Source: an uncultured Rhodospirillaceae bacterium
GTDB taxonomy: Bacteria > Pseudomonadota > Alphaproteobacteria > Rhodospirillales > UBA2165
Assembly: GCA_913020445.1 (NCBI GenBank)
Contig: CAJWAR010000033.1
Location: forward strand, 1 to 45,167
Reading direction: 5' to 3'
Length of the DNA: 45,167 nt
Part shown: one piece after another, positions 43,486 through 45,167 of the stretch
Position numbering within the stretch: position 1 is the first letter of the stretch
Layout of the letters: every line of letters begins with the position of its first letter
Position numbers and translations under genes: made by a program
Notes under the pieces: generated by a model
The model's input: only the letters and a program-made list of their open reading frames with translations
Databases searched by the model: none
What the model was told of the DNA's origin: nothing

Positions 43486-43558
43486 TAGGGTCTCCTAAAT
43501 TTTAATTTCGCTCCATCGCTTTAGCCGCGGGGCCAAGCGACTATGGTTTATCTAACAA

Positions 43559-44731
43559 TCAGTCCAGATTTTCATAAAATTTCCGCAATACAGCCACGAC
43601 TTCCGGACGGCTGAACTTGGTGGAAATAGCCTCACCATTTGACAGCATCTCCCGTTGGCGTGTGCCAGAAACGTTTATTCTGAATTCTTCATCGTGAGGA
43701 CAAGTTTTATCGGTCGCCATGCCGTCACATTTTTCGCAAAAGAATGTGATGCCAATTTTCAACGGCTGCGTCTTGAGAGCGCCATCCCACAAAGTGTCAA
43801 AAATGTCATGCGCGTCAAAGGGTCCGTAGAAATCACCGACGCCGGCATGATCGCGCCCGACCAGAAGATGGGAACAGCCAAAATTTTGCCGGATCAGGGC
43901 ATGAAAGAGGGCCTCTCTGGGTCCGGCATAACGCATCTCTATCGGGTAACCGGCCTGGATGGCTATGTTATCGGCAAAGTAATTTTCGATCATTGCGTTG
44001 ATCGCCTCGACCCGCACAGGTGCGGGTATATCGCCCGGCTTCAATTTGCCCAAAACCTGGTGGATAAACACCCCGTCTGTAACATCAACGGCAATTTTTG
44101 CCATATACTCGTGGCTGCGATGCATGGGATTACGGGTTTGGAACGCCGCGACCTTTGACCATCCCATGTCCGTGAACATTTTCCGGCTTTCATCCGGCCG
44201 GATATACAAATCGCTAAATTCCTGTGGAAACCATCCCTCTTCGACAACTGTTACTGAACCTCCGAGATTGACCGGCGGCTGTGCCATCACCTTGGCGACA
44301 CCCGGGTGGCTTTCATCGGTTGTGCCAAAGACCTTCTCACACTGCAAAGTAAGGTCCGGTGAATATTTGTCTTCGACTGTTAATACTCCCATGATCTGCC
44401 GGGTTTCCCCATCCAACAGAGCGACATCCTCGCCAATTTCAATTTGATCGGCAAGAGCTTGCTCGACGGACACAGTTATCGGAATCGGCCAAAACAAACC
44501 ATCGGCTAACTTCATGTCTTCGCAGACGCCGCGCCAATCTGCTTCACCCATAAAGCCATCGAGAGGTGTGTATGCGCCCATGGACAGCAGCAACAAGTCA
44601 CAGACCTCACAGCTGGTCATGGGAATTTTCCGCAAGTCTTGTGCCCGGCTTAGTTCCTGGGATCTAAGGTCCTCCGGTAACAGCAAAGGTTTTAAAGCTT
44701 CGGCGCCGTGAGGTGGGATTAGATTGGTCAT
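43559..44731 (-). CDS. sat: sulfate adenylyltransferase (ATP sulfurylase)
   Basis: A 390-residue homo-oligomeric Sat. It interconverts APS plus pyrophosphate and ATP plus sulfate; beside aprBA it would make ATP. Motifs: QTRNPMHRSHE (198-208) and GRDHAG (292-297), both at the active site. Cys332, Cys335 and Cys344 with the nearby His346 can form the zinc site of this family. No APS-kinase domain is attached. It is the first of the sat-CBS-cysK group on the minus strand and faces the aprMBA operon. Confidence 0.97.
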   Translation of the reverse strand: MTNLIPPHGAEALKPLLLPEDLRSQELSRAQDLRKIPMTSCEVCDLLLLSMGAYTPLDGFMGEADWRGVCEDMKLADGLFWPIPITVSVEQALADQIEIGEDVALLDGETRQIMGVLTVEDKYSPDLTLQCEKVFGTTDESHPGVAKVMAQPPVNLGGSVTVVEEGWFPQEFSDLYIRPDESRKMFTDMGWSKVAAFQTRNPMHRSHEYMAKIAVDVTDGVFIHQVLGKLKPGDIPAPVRVEAINAMIENYFADNIAIQAGYPIEMRYAGPREALFHALIRQNFGCSHLLVGRDHAGVGDFYGPFDAHDIFDTLWDGALKTQPLKIGITFFCEKCDGMATDKTCPHDEEFRINVSGTRQREMLSNGEAISTKFSRPEVVAVLRKFYENLD

Positions 44732-44777
44732 ATTTCCAGAAGCTCCGTACTATCTTTTTTAATTAAGGAAAATAGAA

Positions 44778-44783
44778 ATTATA
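44778..44783 (-). promoter_or_regulatory. sat promoter -10 box
   Basis: A perfect TATAAT on the minus strand lies 46 bp before the sat start. The -35 is weak: TTGTAT 15 bp further upstream is the best fit. The pair is plausible because it is the only consensus -10 in the sat leader. Confidence 0.45.
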
Positions 44784-45012
44784 CTAAGCCCGCATCACAT
44801 ACAACATTTATACGAGATTTAGGTGTGGTTTTTATTAACGATCAGTCGGCGTATCACTCCTAAAAACACCGCCCGTCATCGGCGGCAATATCTGCTTAGG
44901 GGAGCATAGCGGACCTTCCCGAGATTTAGAATATTCGATTGCCACCTAACCTCCATTTCGTAAAATGAAATATATATTAATCGCTATCTTGGGATGCGGG
45001 AGAAATTGAAAA

Positions 45013-45167
45013 ATGATTGAACTGGAACTCTTTTTTAAGGCGTCGCTCGGATTTGGTTCCGTCGTTGACCTCGGAGAGACGCCTGCAGGCAGGCGACAGA
45101 TTATGACAACAGATGGTGGACAAATAGATAGTCCACGATTAACGGGTGTCATCCATTCCGGCGGCGC
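45013..45167 (+). CDS. DUF3237 family protein, cut by the window edge
   Basis: An open frame starting with ATG 45013 runs off the right end after 51 codons. It reads MIELELFFKASLG, then DLGETPAGRRQIM, TTDGGQIDSPRLTG and ends IHSGG. The GETPAGRR and GPRLxG-type segments match the start of DUF3237 proteins, which are small beta-barrel proteins of unknown function. The start is not certain; AAATTGAAAA precedes it without a clear ribosome-binding site. It diverges from sat. Confidence 0.65.
   Translation, partial: MIELELFFKASLGFGSVVDLGETPAGRRQIMTTDGGQIDSPRLTGVIHSGG

Noticed and set aside
44946..45152. 68-codon minus-strand open frame at the right edge
   Set aside because: It lies opposite the DUF3237 start, which has recognisable family motifs.

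Overview
The window looks like a chromosomal segment of a free-living, probably marine alphaproteobacterium of Rhodospirillales or SAR116-like affinity. This rests on gene order and protein character: rpsF-rpsR-DUF2232 diverges from fabD-fabG-acpP-fabF-mltG, yicC-gmk follows, and lptF-lptG-lptD-surA-pdxA-rsmA forms one run. No marker RNA gene is present, so the placement is inferred. Base composition is moderate (close to half GC by eye), with AT-rich intergenic stretches.

Layout. 0.3-3.1 kb (minus): a periplasmic binding protein, a DUF2232 membrane protein, ribosomal S18 and S6. S6 carries a long acidic, tandemly repeated tail, and rplI is absent from its usual place. 3.3-7.8 kb (plus): type II fatty-acid synthesis genes and mltG, closed by a 32-bp perfect palindrome that serves as a two-way terminator. 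7.8-10.2 kb: an SDR (minus), then yicC and gmk (plus). 10.2-17.8 kb (minus): the outer-membrane/LPS-export run lptF, lptG, lptD, surA, pdxA, rsmA. 18-24.7 kb (minus): a DmdC-like acyl-CoA dehydrogenase, an FAD-linked 2-hydroxyacid dehydrogenase, Sua5, CysQ, a cupin and a DMT exporter. 24.8-27.5 kb: a Memo-AMMECR1 fusion and its radical-SAM partner, divergent around a 29-bp palindrome. 27.6-30.8 kb (plus): a YbhN-like flippase-domain protein, pepA, holC. 30.8-36.9 kb (minus): a histidine kinase with a PhnD-like binding protein, DUF1330, a lone ParB-like domain, a DapA-family lyase, an ABC-F ATPase. Then ndk. 38-44.7 kb: a sulfur-oxidation block with aprM-aprB-aprA and a phosphoesterase (plus) facing sat, a CBS protein and cysK (minus). 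The right edge cuts a DUF3237 gene.

The sulfur genes form a pathway. AprBA with the membrane partner AprM would oxidise sulfite plus AMP to APS, passing electrons to the membrane. Sat would turn APS plus pyrophosphate into ATP and sulfate. CysK uses sulfide for cysteine, and CysQ (about 20 kb away) removes PAP. No APS kinase, PAPS reductase, qmo or dsr gene is visible here.

The most interesting unannotated signals are two. First, a probable plus-strand small RNA at about 19934-20097 lies between two minus-strand genes; it has three hairpins, five CTCCC (anti-Shine-Dalgarno) motifs and a strong intrinsic terminator. Second, the long leader of aprM has a good promoter and two short reading frames, each ending on the ribosome-binding site of the next. 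The ribosome-binding sites of aprA and cysK share GGGAGTAATC, which is partly complementary to the small RNA.
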